The notes under the pieces are model-generated. The model did no database searches. It was not told the origin of the DNA and was given only the letters and a program-made list of their open reading frames with translations. A stretch of DNA of 41,448 bases from an uncultured Sphingomonas sp. GTDB lineage: Bacteria; Pseudomonadota; Alphaproteobacteria; Sphingomonadales; Sphingomonadaceae. Numbering within the stretch: the stretch's first letter is position 1; each line of letters opens with the position of its first letter. The stretch lies in the NCBI GenBank assembly GCA_913776255.1, contig CAJYLV010000031.1, positions 1 to 41,448 on the forward strand. The letters are read 5' to 3'. The position numbers and the translations under genes were made by a program. Positions 22,273 through 30,767 of the stretch are shown one piece after another.

Positions 22273-23817
22273 ATGGCGACGATCAGCAGCACGAGCACGA
22301 GCAGCACGGCGACGACGACGAAAACGTCGTCGACGACGTCGACCACCAAGACGTCGACCGCGGCGTCGATCAACAAGTCGACCGCCAACTCGATCCTGAC
22401 CTCGCTCGGCTCCGGCTCGGGCGTCGACACCGATACGCTGGTCACGCAGCTGGTCGACGCGCAGTTCGCGGCCAAGCGCGCGCAGATCGCCTCGAAGACC
22501 GAGAAGCTGACCGCACAGATCTCCGACGCGGCGACGCTCAAGAATTTCGTCAGCGACTTCGCCAAGGCGGTCAACACGCTCGTCACCGGCGGCACGCTCG
22601 CCACGCAGCCGAACGTCAGCGACCCCAAGGTCGCCGGCGCGACCGCGATCTCCGGCGCGCCGATGTCGGCCACCGCCTCGGCGAACGTCACCGTCAGCTC
22701 GCTGGCGACCGTGCAGACCGTCACCAGCGCCAAGCTCGGCAAGACCGACCAGTTCGGCACCGGCAAGCTGACGATCAACATCGGCACCGCCACGTACAGC
22801 GCGGGCAAGATGACCGATCTGGCGGTCGGCAAGGCCAGCGACGGCACCGACCTGTCGTTCGACGTCGATATCGCGCCGCCCAACGACACGCTCTCGGGCA
22901 TCGCCGCCGCGATCAACGCCAGGAACACCGGCGTCACCGCCGCGATCATCACCGATGCCGACGGCGGCGCGTTCCTGTCGCTCAAGGGGCAGAGCGGCAC
23001 CGCACAGGCGTTTTCGATGACCGGTACCGGCGGCACGCTCGACACGCTCAGCATCGGCAAGGACGCGACCGCGACCTCGAAGCTGGCGGTCGTCGGCCAG
23101 TCCGCCAATGCCAAGCTGTCGGTCGACGGTGTGTCGGTCGAGCGGCCGAGCAACGAGATCAGCGATCTGGTTCCCGGCGTGAAGCTGACGCTGGCCGGCA
23201 CCGGCTCGATGACGTTGACCGGCACGCGCCCCGACACTGCGCTGACCAACGGCGTCAAGGATTTCGTCGAGACCTTCAACCAGTTGCTCAACGAGGTGAA
23301 GCAGCAGACCAATGCGGTCGACGGCAGCCTGCGCGCCGATCCGGCCGCCAAGCAGCTGCTGCGCAACCTGCAGGGTTTCGCGAGCAAGACCTTGCTCCCC
23401 GATGCCGCTGCGGGCACGCCCTCGACGCTGGCCGGGATCGGCGTCACCACCGACAAGACCACCGGCGAGCTGACGATCGACGACGCCGCGCTGACCAAGG
23501 CGATGAAGGACTCGCCCGACTCGATCCAGGCGATGTTCAACCCCGCCAGCTTCGGCGCGACCGGTCTGAACGCCGCGATGCAGTCGCTGAAGCTGTCGTC
23601 GGGCAGCACGCTCTACGGGCTCGGCGCGACCGACCTGAAGCTGCGCAAGGCGCAGGACGACCTGACCAAGGAAAGCGCCAAGATCGACGAACAGTCGACG
23701 CGCTTCTCGGCGCGGCTGACGCAGCAATATGCCAGCATGAACTCGCGCGTGTCGGCCTACAAGCAGACGCAGTCGTTCATGAAGCAACAGATCGACGGCT
23801 GGTACAAGTCGAGCTGA
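22273..23817 (+). CDS. fliD: FliD, flagellar filament cap protein
   Basis: FliD caps the filament and folds flagellin at the tip. It has 514 residues. The family-typical opening, LGSGSGVDTDTLVTQLVDAQ, does not appear until residue 45. Residues 1-44 are an unusual Ser/Thr/Lys-rich extension with no internal Met. The C-terminal part has the coiled coil LRKAQDDLTKESAKIDEQ and ends YKQTQSFMKQQIDGWYKSS. ATG at 22273 follows GGAGAG, usable on read-through mRNA from flhB. fliS follows after 19 bp. Confidence 0.95.
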   Translation: MATISSTSTSSTATTTKTSSTTSTTKTSTAASINKSTANSILTSLGSGSGVDTDTLVTQLVDAQFAAKRAQIASKTEKLTAQISDAATLKNFVSDFAKAVNTLVTGGTLATQPNVSDPKVAGATAISGAPMSATASANVTVSSLATVQTVTSAKLGKTDQFGTGKLTINIGTATYSAGKMTDLAVGKASDGTDLSFDVDIAPPNDTLSGIAAAINARNTGVTAAIITDADGGAFLSLKGQSGTAQAFSMTGTGGTLDTLSIGKDATATSKLAVVGQSANAKLSVDGVSVERPSNEISDLVPGVKLTLAGTGSMTLTGTRPDTALTNGVKDFVETFNQLLNEVKQQTNAVDGSLRADPAAKQLLRNLQGFASKTLLPDAAAGTPSTLAGIGVTTDKTTGELTIDDAALTKAMKDSPDSIQAMFNPASFGATGLNAAMQSLKLSSGSTLYGLGATDLKLRKAQDDLTKESAKIDEQSTRFSARLTQQYASMNSRVSAYKQTQSFMKQQIDGWYKSS

Positions 23818-23836
23818 TCGGGAGAGACGACAGACC

Positions 23837-24235
23837 ATGGCCTATGCCTCTTCCCTGCTGCGCGATCCGGCGCGCACCTATCGCGAGATCGACCTTGCCG
23901 GCCGTACCGCCGCGGCCGATGGCCCGGCGCTCGTCCAGCTGCTCTACGAGGAGCTGACGCAGGCGCTGCGCGTCGCCGCCTGGGCGGCCGATCACAAGCA
24001 GTTCGCGACCCGGAGCGAACGCATCACCCGCGCCACCGCGATCCTGTTCGCGCTGGAGGCCAATCTCGACTTCGAGAAGGGCGGCGACGTGTCGCGCGCG
24101 CTGGCGCGCTTCTACGGCGGATGCCGGCGGCAGGTGATCGAGGCAAGCATCGGCACCGACGGCAGCCCGTTCCGCGCGGTCGCCGCCGAGCTGGAAGAGA
24201 TCGCCAGCGCCTGGCGGCAGGCGCGCGCGGCGTAA
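23837..24235 (+). CDS. fliS: FliS-like flagellin export chaperone
   Basis: A 132-residue helical protein after fliD, where FliS normally lies. FliS prevents flagellin from polymerising in the cytoplasm. The start carries a FliS-like YREIDLAGRT followed by PALVQLLYEELTQAL, and the body fits the helical bundle with ILFALEANLDFEKGG. The usual SPxxLI is altered to GPALVQL. GGGAGA lies upstream of the ATG at 23837. It is the last flagellar gene of the window; repeat copy D follows at once. Confidence 0.82.
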   Translation: MAYASSLLRDPARTYREIDLAGRTAAADGPALVQLLYEELTQALRVAAWAADHKQFATRSERITRATAILFALEANLDFEKGGDVSRALARFYGGCRRQVIEASIGTDGSPFRAVAAELEEIASAWRQARAA

Positions 24236-24240
24236 TCGGC

Positions 24241-24317
24241 CGTCATTGCGAGCGTAGCGAAGCAATCCAGGGCCGGATCAGGACGCCCTGGATTGCTTCG
24301 CTACGCTCGCAATGACG
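24241..24317. repeat. Palindromic repeat family 1, copy D
   Basis: Perfect 30-bp arms (24241-24270 and 24288-24317). Compared with copy B, one base in each arm has changed so that pairing is kept (GCGTAG/CTACGC instead of GCGCAG/CTGCGC). It fills the space between the converging fliS and corA genes and could serve as a bidirectional terminator. Confidence 0.93.
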
Positions 24318-24324
24318 TCGACAT

Positions 24325-25281
24325 CTACCCCCGGAACCAGTGGCGCTGGACGAACCATATCACGATCCCCGCCGCGATCACCGAGCAGGCGCCGGCGATC
24401 GCGTCGAACGCCCACGGCTCCTCGGCATAGGGCAGCCCCTTGACGTTCATCCCGTACAGCCCGGTCAGGAACGTCAGCGGCAGGAAGATCATCGCCACCA
24501 TCGCGATCACCAGGCTGCGCTGGTCGAGCTGCTCGGCGCGCAGGTCGGTCAGCGCCTCGTGCATCAGCGCGGCGCGCTCGCGGATCGCCTCGACCTCCTC
24601 GGCCATGCGCGCGGCGCGGTCGGCGGCGGCGGCAAGATGCGCGCGATCGTCCTCGGCCAGCCAGTCGCCGGGCAGCGTCGCCAGCCGCTCCAGCGCGGCG
24701 CGCTGCGGGCTGAGGAAACGGCGGTAGTTGATCGCCTCCGAGCGCATCCGCGTCACCGAACGACGCAGCTCGAACACGCGGTGCGCGCTCAGCCTCTGCT
24801 CGCAATCGTCGAGCCCGTCGCCGAGGTCGGCGACGACCGGATCGAGATCCTCGGTGATCGCGGTGGCGATCGCCGCGATCAGGTCGCCGGGGTCGCGAAG
24901 CTCGCCGCGTTCCATCTCCTGCTCGACGCGCGCCAGCGTTACCAGCCGCTTGCGCGACACGGTAATGACGCGGCCCTTGGTCGCCCAGATGCGGATCGAG
25001 GCGAGCACGTCCGACGTGTCGAGCGGCTCGTCGGTGCGTCCGCGCAGGTTGACGAACGCGCCGTGCCCGATCTTCTCGGCGCGCGGGCGCGTCTCGGCGG
25101 CGGTCAGCGCATCGACGGTGAAGGTGACGAGCCCGGCGGCGTCGCGCAGCCACGCCTGTGCCTCGGCCGCATTGGAGGCGAGATGCACCCAGCGGAACGC
25201 CGCCTTGCCCGCCAGTGCCGCTTTCGGCGCGACCTTCTCGACCGTGCCGTCGTCACGAACGCACCAAGCGACGCCGCTCAT
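24325..25281 (-). CDS. CorA-family magnesium/metal ion transporter
   Basis: An inner-membrane divalent or zinc ion transporter of the CorA/ZntB type. It has 318 residues: a large cytoplasmic domain with long helices, then two C-terminal membrane segments around the YGMN signature at 276-279. The membrane segments are SLVIAMVAMIFLPLTFLTGL and one near 297-312. ATG at 25281 overlaps the stop of the upstream siroheme gene (ATGA), so the frame extension to 25338 is not used. CorA and ZntB cannot be separated on sequence alone here. Confidence 0.9.
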   Translation of the reverse strand: MSGVAWCVRDDGTVEKVAPKAALAGKAAFRWVHLASNAAEAQAWLRDAAGLVTFTVDALTAAETRPRAEKIGHGAFVNLRGRTDEPLDTSDVLASIRIWATKGRVITVSRKRLVTLARVEQEMERGELRDPGDLIAAIATAITEDLDPVVADLGDGLDDCEQRLSAHRVFELRRSVTRMRSEAINYRRFLSPQRAALERLATLPGDWLAEDDRAHLAAAADRAARMAEEVEAIRERAALMHEALTDLRAEQLDQRSLVIAMVAMIFLPLTFLTGLYGMNVKGLPYAEEPWAFDAIAGACSVIAAGIVIWFVQRHWFRG

Positions 25282-26033
25282 GATCGCATCCCGATGTCGA
25301 CGGTCAGCCCGGTGCCGCCCGTCGGCGGTGCGTCGCATTGCTCGCGCGCGGCGTCGGCGCGCGCGCGCTCGATGATCGCGAGCGGGACGTCGGCACGGTG
25401 CGTGACGCGGTCGGCGGCGGCGAGCAGCCGCGCCTGCCGCAGCGTGAGGTCGTCGGGGTCGCGCGAGGCGAGGTCGAGCCGCACGACGCCGGTCGTCGCC
25501 CGCCCGGCCAGCACCGCCTGCGCCGCGTCGCGCCCGTCATAGTCGGCGAGCGGATCGAGCGCCGCGCCGGGGGCAAGCGCCGCACCGATCGCGCGCCGCC
25601 GCGCGCCGCCGTCCGGCAGCGCGGCGCGCAACGCCGCACGCGCACCGTGCAGCGCCTCGGCGAGCCGCCCGAGCGAGGCGGGCAACATCGCCTCCAGCCG
25701 CTGCCGCACCGCCGCCGCCAGCCCGGCCGAGACGCCGCCGGTGCCGATCGCGACCAGCACCGGCGCCCGATCGACGATCGCGGGCAAGGTGAAGTCGCAG
25801 AGTTCGGGACGGTCGACCGCATTGACCAGCACGCCCCGCGCCTTGAGCCGCGCGACCGCCGCCTCATCGTCGGCGACGATCGCGAGCCGGGCGTCGGGGT
25901 GATCCTCGCCGACGACGATCGCCCCGGCGCGTTCGAGCAAGCGCCGCTTCGGCTCGGCCGCCTCGCCGTCGCCGACGAGGATCACCGGGCGGCCGTTGAG
26001 CCGGACGAACAGCGGGAGGCTGTGGAGGGTCAT
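25278..26033 (-). CDS. Siroheme synthase-like protein (CysG N-terminal domain) with a methyltransferase remnant
   Basis: It resembles the precorrin-2 dehydrogenase/sirohydrochlorin ferrochelatase half of CysG. It has 251 residues: an NAD-binding VILVGDGEAAEPKRRLLE at 17-34, the catalytic-type Asp in NAVDRPELCDF (Asp74) and GTGGVS at 97-102. Residues 182-229 resemble the first 48 residues of the CysG methyltransferase half (DPDDLTLRQARLLAAADRV), but the glycine-rich SAM-binding loop is replaced and the rest is missing. ATG at 26033 is preferred to the frame extension, which runs into repeat copy E. It overlaps corA, so the two are probably co-transcribed. Confidence 0.82.
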   Translation of the reverse strand: MTLHSLPLFVRLNGRPVILVGDGEAAEPKRRLLERAGAIVVGEDHPDARLAIVADDEAAVARLKARGVLVNAVDRPELCDFTLPAIVDRAPVLVAIGTGGVSAGLAAAVRQRLEAMLPASLGRLAEALHGARAALRAALPDGGARRRAIGAALAPGAALDPLADYDGRDAAQAVLAGRATTGVVRLDLASRDPDDLTLRQARLLAAADRVTHRADVPLAIIERARADAAREQCDAPPTGGTGLTVDIGMRS

Positions 26034-26050
26034 GCCGCGCGACCCCAAGC

Positions 26051-26128
26051 CGTCATTGCGAGCGTAGCGAAGCAATCCAGGGCGTGGCGCGCGGGGCTCT
26101 GGGTTGCGTCGCTGCGCTCGCAATGACG
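26051..26128. repeat. Palindromic repeat family 1, copy E
   Basis: The left arm is intact with the GCGTAG variant. The right arm has CTGCGC plus two other changes, so pairing is imperfect. The loop differs from copies B, D and F. It lies just upstream of the siroheme synthase-like gene on the minus strand. Confidence 0.88.
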
Positions 26129-26152
26129 AGCAGGGACACTCCCCTCCCGTGT

Positions 26153-26245
26153 CGTTACCACGGCTATGGCCGGGGTCCGATGGCGAGCGGCGCGTGTGAA
26201 GCGGCTACGTCCCCGAACTGGGCCCCGGCCTGTGCCGGGGCGACG
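26153..26245. repeat. Palindromic repeat family 2, degenerate copy
   Basis: GGCCGGGGTCC at left faces GGGCCCCGGCC at right, with further partial matches. It resembles the element between fliQ and fliR and lies between the siroheme gene promoter region and the 3' end of lysA. Confidence 0.65.
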
Positions 26246-26268
26246 GGAAGCGCCGGAACACACCACCC

Positions 26269-27525
26269 CTACAGCCACTCCGGCACGCGCTCCGCGGCGA
26301 GGATCGTCTCGGCGGCGATGCGGTCGGCGACCACCGCATAGCGATCGCCGTCCACCAGCACCTCGGGCACCAGCGCGCGGCTGTTGTAGGTCGACGCCAT
26401 CGTCGCGCCATAGGCCCCGGCGGTGCGCAGCACGGCGAGGTCGCCGCCCTGCACCGCGTCCATTTCGCGCGCCATCGCGAAGGTGTCGCCGGTCTCGCAC
26501 ACCGGGCCGGCGACGTTCGCCGTCATCCGCTCGCCGCTCGGCGTCACCGCATCGACATCGTGCCATGCGTCGTACAGCGCCGGACGCGCGAGATCGTTCA
26601 TCGCCGCGTCGACGATCACATAAGGGTGCACCACCCCCGGCTTCACCCAGATCACGCGCGTCAGCAGCACGCCGGCATTGCCCGCGATCACGCGGCCCGG
26701 CTCGAACATCAACTGCACGTCCCAGTCCTTGGTGACGCGCTCGACCATCGCGCCATATTCGGCCGGGGTGCGCGGATCGTCGCCGGCCTTGTAGCGCACG
26801 CCGAGCCCGCCGCCGAGATCGACCCGTGCCACCTGATGACCCGCCGCGCGCAGCTCGTCGACCAGCTGCTTGACGCGTCGATAGGCGGCCTCGAGCGGGG
26901 CGAGGTCGAACAACTGGCTGCCGATATGGATCGCGACGCCCTGCATCGACAGGCCGGGCAGCGCCGACAGCCGCGCATACATCGCCGAGGCCTGATCGAT
27001 CGGCACACCGAACTTGTTCTCCTTGCGCCCGGTCGAGATCTTCGCGTGCGTGCCCGCATCGACGTCCGGATTGACCCGCAGCACCGCGCGCGCGGTCAGC
27101 CCGCGTTCGTGCGCCAGCTGCGCGAGAACGACGCCTTCTTCTTCCAGCTCGAGGTTGAACTGGCCGATCCCGGCTTCCAGCCCGCGCAGCAGCTCGGCGC
27201 GGGTCTTGCCGACGCCCGAGAAGACGATCCCGCTCGCCGGGATCCCGGCCGCCAGCGCGCGCGCCATCTCGCCGCCCGAGACGACGTCGGCGCCATAGCC
27301 CTCGGCGGCGACGACGCGCAGCACCGCGACATTGGGGTTGGCCTTGATCGCATAGGCGAGATGCACGTCGGGCACCCCGGACAGCGCGTCGCGGAACGCA
27401 CGCGCCTGCGCGCGGAAGGCGGCGGCGGAGTAGACGTAGACGGGGGTGCCCACCTCGTCGGCGATGCGCGTCAGCGGCACGCCCTCGCACCACAGGGCGC
27501 CGTCGCGGTAATGAAAATGGTCCAT
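26269..27525 (-). CDS. lysA: Diaminopimelate decarboxylase
   Basis: The last step of lysine synthesis: decarboxylation of meso-diaminopimelate with PLP. It has 418 residues from ATG 27525. The PLP lysine is Lys61 in YAIKANPNVAVLR; GADVVSGGEMARAL, HIGSQ (with RVDLGGGLGVRY) and VCETGDTFA follow in family order. The frame extends 153 bp upstream over the lipoprotein gene, but the family N-terminus begins at MDHFHYRDG. It follows argH and the small lipoprotein gene in the conserved argH-lptM-lysA order. Confidence 0.96.
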   Translation of the reverse strand: MDHFHYRDGALWCEGVPLTRIADEVGTPVYVYSAAAFRAQARAFRDALSGVPDVHLAYAIKANPNVAVLRVVAAEGYGADVVSGGEMARALAAGIPASGIVFSGVGKTRAELLRGLEAGIGQFNLELEEEGVVLAQLAHERGLTARAVLRVNPDVDAGTHAKISTGRKENKFGVPIDQASAMYARLSALPGLSMQGVAIHIGSQLFDLAPLEAAYRRVKQLVDELRAAGHQVARVDLGGGLGVRYKAGDDPRTPAEYGAMVERVTKDWDVQLMFEPGRVIAGNAGVLLTRVIWVKPGVVHPYVIVDAAMNDLARPALYDAWHDVDAVTPSGERMTANVAGPVCETGDTFAMAREMDAVQGGDLAVLRTAGAYGATMASTYNSRALVPEVLVDGDRYAVVADRIAAETILAAERVPEWL

Positions 27526-27544
27526 GGTCACTCGCAGGAAATCG

Positions 27545-27778
27545 TCAGCGTGGGGGAAGGTCGAACGGGTCGGGCTCCCGTTTCTGCGAGCTTTTGAGGA
27601 CTTCCCCGGTGCGCTGCGGCCGCGCCTGCACCGAGGGGGTGAGCAGGTCGGCAACCGCCGGCTGTTGCGCCGCGCCATAGGGCGTGACCGGCATCGCCTG
27701 CCCCGGCGCGGGCTTCAGCGCCTGCGTCGATCCGCATGCGCCGAGCGGAAGCGCGGCGAGCAGCAGCAGCGCCCTCAT
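27545..27778 (-). CDS. Small LptM-like lipoprotein
   Basis: A 77-residue predicted lipoprotein with a short signal peptide ([15 protein letters not shown]) and lipidated Cys15, followed by a Pro/Gln-rich tail. The context between argH and lysA and the GACG start of the mature part resemble LptM (YifL), which helps mature the LptD outer-membrane translocon. ATG at 27778 overlaps the argH stop. Identity with LptM is inferred from position and lipobox, not proven. Confidence 0.75.
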   Translation of the reverse strand: MRALLLLAALPLGACGSTQALKPAPGQAMPVTPYGAAQQPAVADLLTPSVQARPQRTGEVLKSSQKREPDPFDLPPR

Positions 27779-29151
27779 GCGCGCGCCGCCCGGATCGCGG
27801 CGCGGACATTGTCGGGGGCGGTGCCGCCGAAGCTCCTGCGGCTCGCCACCGAGGCGTCGACCGACAGCACGCCGTACACCGCGTCGGTGATCCGCGCGTC
27901 GATCGCCTGCAGATCGGCGAGCGGCACCTTGTCGAGCGTGCAGCCGAGCGCCTCGGCGCGCGCCACCGCACGGCCGGTGATGTGATGCGCCTCGCGGAAC
28001 GGCACGTCGGCCTCGCGCACCAGCCAGTCGGCGAGGTCGGTGGCGGTCGCGAAGCCGCTTTCCGCCAGCGCGCGCATCCGCTCGGTGCGGAACGTCGCGC
28101 TCTCGATCATGCCGGTCATCGCCGCGATCGAGATCGCCAGCAGGTCGTGGCACTCGAACACCGGCGGTTTGTCGTCCTGCATGTCCTTGGAATAAGCGAG
28201 CGGCAGCCCCTTCATCGTCACCATCAGGCTGACGAGGCAGCCGGTGATCCGCCCGCTGTGCCCGCGCACCAGCTCGGCCGCGTCGGGGTTGCGCTTCTGC
28301 GGCATGATCGAGCTGCCGGTCGACCATTGGTCGCTGAGCGACACGAAGCCGAACGGCTGCGACGCCCATAGCACGAACTCCTCGGCGAGCCGGCTGAGAT
28401 GCAGCGAGCATTGCGCGGCGGCAGTCAGATAATCGAGCGCGAAATCGCGGTCGCTGACCGAATCGAGGCTGTTGCGCGTCGGCCCGTCGAAGCCGAGCGC
28501 GGCGGCGGTGGCGTGGCGATCGACCGGGAAGCCGGTCCCGGCAAGCGCCGCCGCACCCAGCGGACAGAGGTTGCCGCGCGCGCGATTGTCGCGGAAGCGG
28601 CTGATGTCGCGCGACACCATCTCGTGATAGGCCATCAGATGGTGCCCCAGCGTCACCGGCTGCGCGGATTGCAGGTGCGTGAAGCCCGGCATCACGCTGC
28701 CGGCATGTTCCTCGGCGCGCGCGAGCAGCGCGGCGTCGAGCGCGTCCAGCGCGGCCAGCACCTGATCGGTGGCGTCGCGCACCCACAGCCGGAAGTCGGT
28801 CGCGACCTGATCGTTGCGGCTGCGCGCGGTGTGCAGTCGCCCCGCCGCCGCACCGATCGCATCGGCCAGCCGCGCCTCGGTCAGCATATGGATGTCTTCC
28901 ATCGCCAGATCGTCGGGGACGCCGTCCGCGGCATAGCCGGCCGCGACCTGCTCCAGCCCGGCGCGGATCGCCGCCGCATCCGCCGGCGCGACGATGCCCT
29001 GTTCGGCGAGCATCGCGACATGCGCGCGGCTGCCCGCGACGTCCTGCCGCCACATCCGCTTGTCGAAGGGGATGGACGCGTTTATCTCGCGCATCACCGC
29101 GGCCGGCCCTTCGGCGAACCGCCCGCCCCACATCTGGTTGGAACCGCTCAT
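27775..29151 (-). CDS. argH: Argininosuccinate lyase
   Basis: Cleaves argininosuccinate to arginine and fumarate. It has 458 residues, the usual length. It opens with MWGGRF at 7-12, and contains [20 protein letters not shown], the [14 protein letters not shown] segment and the fumarase-superfamily signature [15 protein letters not shown] at 29151 matches the family N-terminus; Met7 (29133) is a possible alternative. Its start codon overlaps that of the divergent tlpA-like gene. The next gene overlaps its stop. Confidence 0.96.
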   Translation of the reverse strand: MSGSNQMWGGRFAEGPAAVMREINASIPFDKRMWRQDVAGSRAHVAMLAEQGIVAPADAAAIRAGLEQVAAGYAADGVPDDLAMEDIHMLTEARLADAIGAAAGRLHTARSRNDQVATDFRLWVRDATDQVLAALDALDAALLARAEEHAGSVMPGFTHLQSAQPVTLGHHLMAYHEMVSRDISRFRDNRARGNLCPLGAAALAGTGFPVDRHATAAALGFDGPTRNSLDSVSDRDFALDYLTAAAQCSLHLSRLAEEFVLWASQPFGFVSLSDQWSTGSSIMPQKRNPDAAELVRGHSGRITGCLVSLMVTMKGLPLAYSKDMQDDKPPVFECHDLLAISIAAMTGMIESATFRTERMRALAESGFATATDLADWLVREADVPFREAHHITGRAVARAEALGCTLDKVPLADLQAIDARITDAVYGVLSVDASVASRRSFGGTAPDNVRAAIRAARA

Positions 29152-29725
29152 GGCATCCCGCGTCGCGATCGTCTGTCTCCTCGGCACCGCGCTGGCTCTG
29201 GCGGCGTGCGATAAGCCGTCCCCAGGCAACGGGCAAGCGGAGGTGGCCAGCAGCGACGAAGTTCCCGCCACCGCCGCGCCGAAGGTCGACAAGATCGACC
29301 GCAGCCACAAGGGCGAGGCCGCGCCCGGTGTGTCCTTCACCCCCGCCGCGGGCGACGCGGCGACCACGCTGGCGGCGTTCAGGGGCAAGCCGGTGCTGGT
29401 CAACCTGTGGGCGACGTGGTGTGCGCCGTGCGTCAAGGAGATGCCGACGCTCGACGCCGCCGCCGCGACGCTGGGCGACACGCTGCCGGTGCTCGCGATC
29501 AGCCAGGACATGGAGCCCGCCAAGGCCACCGCCTTCCTCGCCGAGCGCAAGTTCGCGCATCTGCGCCCGTTCCTCGACCCCAAGCTCGGGCTGAGCACCG
29601 GCTATGGCGCGAACCTGCCGACGACGATCCTGTACGGCGCCGACGGCAAGGAGATCTGGCGCGTGACCGGCGACATGGACTGGACCGGCGCGGAGGCGAA
29701 GGCGCTGCTCGCCGAGGCGGCGTAG
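29150..29725 (+). CDS. TlpA-like thioredoxin-fold lipoprotein
   Basis: A predicted membrane-anchored thiol-disulfide oxidoreductase acting in the periplasm. It has 191 residues: a signal peptide with lipobox LAAC (Cys20), a flexible linker to about 60, then a thioredoxin fold with WATWCAPC (active CAPC at 91-94) and the cis-Pro region [12 protein letters not shown]. The signal peptide fixes the start at 29150. This start overlaps the argH start on the other strand. It could reduce apocytochromes or other periplasmic cysteines; the substrate is unknown. Confidence 0.88.
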   Translation: MASRVAIVCLLGTALALAACDKPSPGNGQAEVASSDEVPATAAPKVDKIDRSHKGEAAPGVSFTPAAGDAATTLAAFRGKPVLVNLWATWCAPCVKEMPTLDAAAATLGDTLPVLAISQDMEPAKATAFLAERKFAHLRPFLDPKLGLSTGYGANLPTTILYGADGKEIWRVTGDMDWTGAEAKALLAEAA

Positions 29726-29752
29726 CGCTCCCGTCACGACCACTGCCTTCTC

Positions 29753-29829
29753 CGTCATTGCGAGCGTAGCGAAGCAATCCAGAGCCGAACCAGGACGCCC
29801 TGGATTGCTTCGCTACGCTCGCAATGACG
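29753..29829. repeat. Palindromic repeat family 1, copy F
   Basis: 30-bp arms of the GCGTAG/CTACGC type (29753-29782 and 29800-29829), paired throughout. The loop ends CAGGACGCC as in copies A and D. It lies 27 bp after the tlpA-like gene and 17 bp before the transporter gene. Confidence 0.92.
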
Positions 29830-29846
29830 ATCCTGACAGGAACATC

Positions 29847-30767
29847 ATGACCCGCCCCGCCCCCACCAGCACCGCGCCCGCGCTCGTCGCGGTGATCGTC
29901 GCGAATGCGGCGCTCGCGTTCGGGCCGCTGTTCGTCCGCCTCGCCGATACCGGCCCGGTCGCGGCGGCATTCTGGCGGATGGCGCTCGCCGTACCGATGC
30001 TCGCGGCGATCGCGCTCGTCACCCGCAAGCCCGGCGCGGCCGCGCCGTCGCTGCGCGTGTGGCTGTTCGTGGGGCTCGCGGGGGTCGCCTTCGCCGCCGA
30101 TCTCGGGACGTGGCACCTCGGCATCCTCCACACGACGATGGCCAATGCCACGTTGCTCGGCAATTCGGCGACCTTCCTGTTTCCGCTATGGGGGTTCCTC
30201 GTCGCGCGCGCCTGGCCGACGCGGATGCAGGGCGTCGCGCTGCTGCTCGCCGCCGCCGGCGCGACGCTGTTGATGGGGCGCTCGTACCAGCTCGACCCGC
30301 GGCATCTGGCCGGCGACCTGCTGTGTATCGTCGCGGGGGTGCTCTACGCGCTCTACTTCATTCTGATGTCCGACGTGCGCCGCGCGCTCGCACCGTGGCC
30401 GGCGCTGGCCTTGTCGTCGCTCGCCTCGCTGTTGCCGCTGCTCGGCTATGCGCTGGTGCTCGGCGAGCGCGTGATGCCGCAGCACTGGACGCCGCTGCTC
30501 GCGCTGGCCCTGGTCTGCCAGCTGCTCGGGCAGGGCTGCATGATCTATGCGCTCGGGCGCCTCCCGCCGCTGGTGATCGGGCTGGCGCTGCTGATCCAGC
30601 CGACGGTGGCGGCGGCGATCGGCTGGGTGCATTTCGGCGAGGCGCTCAGCGCGCCCGATTTTGCCGGGATCGCGATGATCGCTGCGGCATTGGTGCTGGT
30701 GCGCGACCCGCGGCGCCCTGCTAAGGAGCCAGCATCCACCAATCCGGTGCCGGAGGAAATGCGATGA
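29847..30767 (+). CDS. EamA/DMT-family transporter
   Basis: A membrane permease of the drug/metabolite transporter superfamily, 306 residues with about ten hydrophobic segments in two EamA repeats. The substrate cannot be predicted. ATG at 29847 with AGGAA about seven bases upstream is chosen; a longer frame from 29805 would read through repeat copy F. The stop overlaps the next gene (ATGA), suggesting co-translation with the COQ9-family gene. Confidence 0.88.
   Translation: MTRPAPTSTAPALVAVIVANAALAFGPLFVRLADTGPVAAAFWRMALAVPMLAAIALVTRKPGAAAPSLRVWLFVGLAGVAFAADLGTWHLGILHTTMANATLLGNSATFLFPLWGFLVARAWPTRMQGVALLLAAAGATLLMGRSYQLDPRHLAGDLLCIVAGVLYALYFILMSDVRRALAPWPALALSSLASLLPLLGYALVLGERVMPQHWTPLLALALVCQLLGQGCMIYALGRLPPLVIGLALLIQPTVAAAIGWVHFGEALSAPDFAGIAMIAAALVLVRDPRRPAKEPASTNPVPEEMR

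Noticed and set aside
24240..24330. Short peptides read from palindrome arms, such as those containing ASVAKQSRA or LRCARND
   Set aside because: These are translations of the repeat arms in various frames and account for false N- or C-terminal extensions of neighbouring genes.
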